Source: JADLEX01 sp964586775 (GTDB taxonomy: Bacteria > Lernaellota > Lernaellaia > JACKCT01). Taken from it: DNA of 13,647 nucleotides. The notes beneath the pieces are model-generated. The model was not told the origin of the DNA. It saw only the letters and a list, made by a program, of their open reading frames with translations, and did no database searches. The translations under genes were made by a program, and so were the position numbers. Of the stretch, positions 12,969 through 13,647 are shown piece by piece. The stretch spans positions 1 to 13,647 of the forward strand of contig CAZPJD010000287.1 of assembly GCA_964586775.1 (NCBI GenBank), read 5' to 3'. Numbering within the stretch: position 1 is the first letter of the stretch; each line of letters starts with the position of its first letter.

Positions 12969-13043
12969 GGGACAGTCACCGGATTTTTAACAGCGAAAAC
13001 TGGTGACTGTCCCCAATAAAAAATAGGTGACTGTCCCCCATTA
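12969..13043. repeat. Right inverted-repeat (REP-like) element of the RAYT unit
   Basis: GGGACAGTCACC at 12969-12980 and its exact inverted copy at 13002-13013 form a 12-bp stem around a 21-base AT-rich centre with T-run and A-run that can extend the pairing. A third copy (13026-13037) in the inverted orientation follows at once, with flanks matching the far-left arm at 12162-12186. The right side therefore has one more core copy than the left. Confidence 0.85.
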
Positions 13044-13107
13044 GAGGTTGATGGAATGCGGGTGGCGGCGTACGAAGGGGCCGCGACCAGCGTTGAAAGG
13101 AATCGAC

Positions 13108-13647
13108 ATGAGCGTCCCTCGCCCGCGAATTTACTGCTCGGGGCCTCTGTTCAACGAAGCCGAACGCGCCGAGATGGCGCAGATCGCCGCCGCGCTTGAA
13201 GCCGCGTGTTTCGACACCTTTCTGCCGCACCGCGACGGGCTGGAGTTTCGCGCGCTCCTTGGCGACCTGCTGATGGCGGGCCTCGACCTCGAAGACGCGC
13301 AAGCCGCTTGGGACCGCGCGATTTTCGCCCTCGACGCGTATCAGGCGGTCGAGGGATGCGACGCGGTGGTCGTCAACCTCAACGGTCGCGTTCCCGATGA
13401 GGGCGCGGTAGCCGAAGCCGCAATGGCGTGGGCGCGCGGACGCGTCGTGATCGGCTATAAAAACGATCTACGTTCGCTGGTGATGGGCCGCGACAACGCG
13501 ATGGTCGTGGGGCTTGTCGGGTTTCACATGGTTTCGGGAATGGACGCCATCGTCTCGGCGCTACGCGAGCGGCCCCTCACCCCGGCCCTCGCCGATGCTC
13601 GGGCCACCCCTCTCCCGCCGCGCGGGAGAGGGGCCGGGGGTGAGGGC
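13108..13647 (+). CDS. Nucleoside 2-deoxyribosyltransferase-like protein, open at the window end
   Basis: The frame from the ATG at 13108 (AGGA seven bases upstream) stays open for 180 codons to the window edge. The N-terminal RIYCSGPLFNEAE (7-19) is the nucleotide-binding start of the nucleoside 2-deoxyribosyltransferase family, which exchanges bases between deoxyribonucleosides or hydrolyses the N-glycosidic bond. The central DAYQAVEGCDAVVVNLNGRVPDEGAVAEAAMAW, given here only as a region near residues 76-110, contains the conserved Asp of CDAVV and the DEGAVAEAAMA segment, whose second Glu aligns with the nucleophile. GYKNDLRS follows, as in the family. Conserved sequence ends near SALRERP (about residue 157). 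The remaining codons lie in a palindromic repeat and give a Pro/Gly/Arg tail. The true stop is outside the window. Confidence 0.78.
   Translation, partial: MSVPRPRIYCSGPLFNEAERAEMAQIAAALEAACFDTFLPHRDGLEFRALLGDLLMAGLDLEDAQAAWDRAIFALDAYQAVEGCDAVVVNLNGRVPDEGAVAEAAMAWARGRVVIGYKNDLRSLVMGRDNAMVVGLVGFHMVSGMDAIVSALRERPLTPALADARATPLPPRGRGAGGEG
13572..13647. repeat. GC-rich palindromic repeat at the 3' end of the deoxyribosyltransferase gene
   Basis: An outer arm (GCCCCTCACCCCGGCCC, 13572-13588) is mirrored by 13631-13647. Inside it, an 11-bp perfect stem pairs 13607-13617 with 13623-13633 around a five-base loop. Together they form a nested dyad that runs to the window edge. It resembles the dispersed CCCTCACCCC/CTCTCCCG dyads common in GC-rich proteobacterial genomes. 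A 13-base match to the outer arm occurs at 31-43. Confidence 0.8.

Larger units (their letters stand above)
12162..13043. mobile_element. RAYT unit: Y1 transposase gene bracketed by nested inverted repeats
   Basis: The unit is limited by outer inverted repeats at 12162-12186 and 13019-13043, which match at 23 of 25 positions. Inside these, a second inverted pair lies near each edge of the gene. The core GGGACAGTCACC occurs five times: 12168 and 12969 on the plus strand; 12243, 13002 and 13026 on the minus strand. This agrees with a transposase of the REP-associated class living with its own palindromic elements. Whether the whole unit moves or only the repeats are mobilised cannot be read from one copy. 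Confidence 0.7.

Noticed and set aside
12162..13043. CRISPR array from the repeated GGGACAGTCACC
   Set aside because: Copies are inverted, irregularly spaced and flank a transposase; there are no regular spacers or cas genes.

Overview
The window is GC-rich bacterial DNA (about two thirds G+C by eye), densely coded on both strands. The lipoprotein-rich content, a Thr/Asp/Gly-repeat lipoprotein, an HDOD regulator and the block rpiB-nrdR-ribD-ribE suggest a Gram-negative of the former Deltaproteobacteria (Myxococcota/Desulfobacterota-like). This placement is inference; there is no rRNA or tRNA gene to anchor it.

Layout. (1) 87-1055 (+) encodes a membrane-anchored TPR protein, possibly translated from a leaderless mRNA. 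(2) 1065-2458 (-) holds an HDOD-domain regulator followed 14 bp later by a cysteine-rich lipoprotein. (3) 2645-2998 (+) is a lysine-rich small lipoprotein with a strong Shine-Dalgarno and its own terminator (3021-3050). (4) 3244-6994 (+) is a tight four-gene unit: the cobalamin-binding beta subunit of lysine 5,6-aminomutase (kamE), a class III PLP aminotransferase, a four-helix membrane protein of unknown role, and an RlmD/RumA-type 23S rRNA m5U methyltransferase. No kamD (alpha subunit) is present. The first two genes suggest amino-acid fermentation of the lysine type, in which an acyl-CoA beta-transaminase can act near the end of the pathway. (5) 7161-7694 (-) encodes an Ig-like lipoprotein with a GTDT repeat tail and a clear terminator (7009-7040).

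(6) 12088 down to 7890 (-) looks like one operon: rpiB, nrdR, ribD, ribE, and then a secreted HEAT-repeat/beta-helix protein. Three of its junctions are very tight: ATGA overlaps at nrdR/ribD and ribE/beta-helix, and 10 bp at ribD/ribE. RibD and RibE are two riboflavin enzymes, NrdR is the ribonucleotide-reductase repressor and RpiB interconverts pentose phosphates. ribA/ribB and ribH are not in the window. (7) 12162-13043 is a REP-associated tyrosine transposase (RAYT) bracketed on each side by inverted copies of GGGACAGTCACC. It lies just upstream of the rpiB operon. (8) 13108 to the end (+) is a nucleoside 2-deoxyribosyltransferase-like gene, open at the window edge, whose last readable codons lie inside a GC-rich palindromic repeat.

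No intergenic stretch exceeds 300 bp. The strongest candidates for a second look are the kamD-less kamE/aminotransferase pair, the riboflavin synthase coupled to an exported beta-helix protein, and the RAYT with its nested palindromes.
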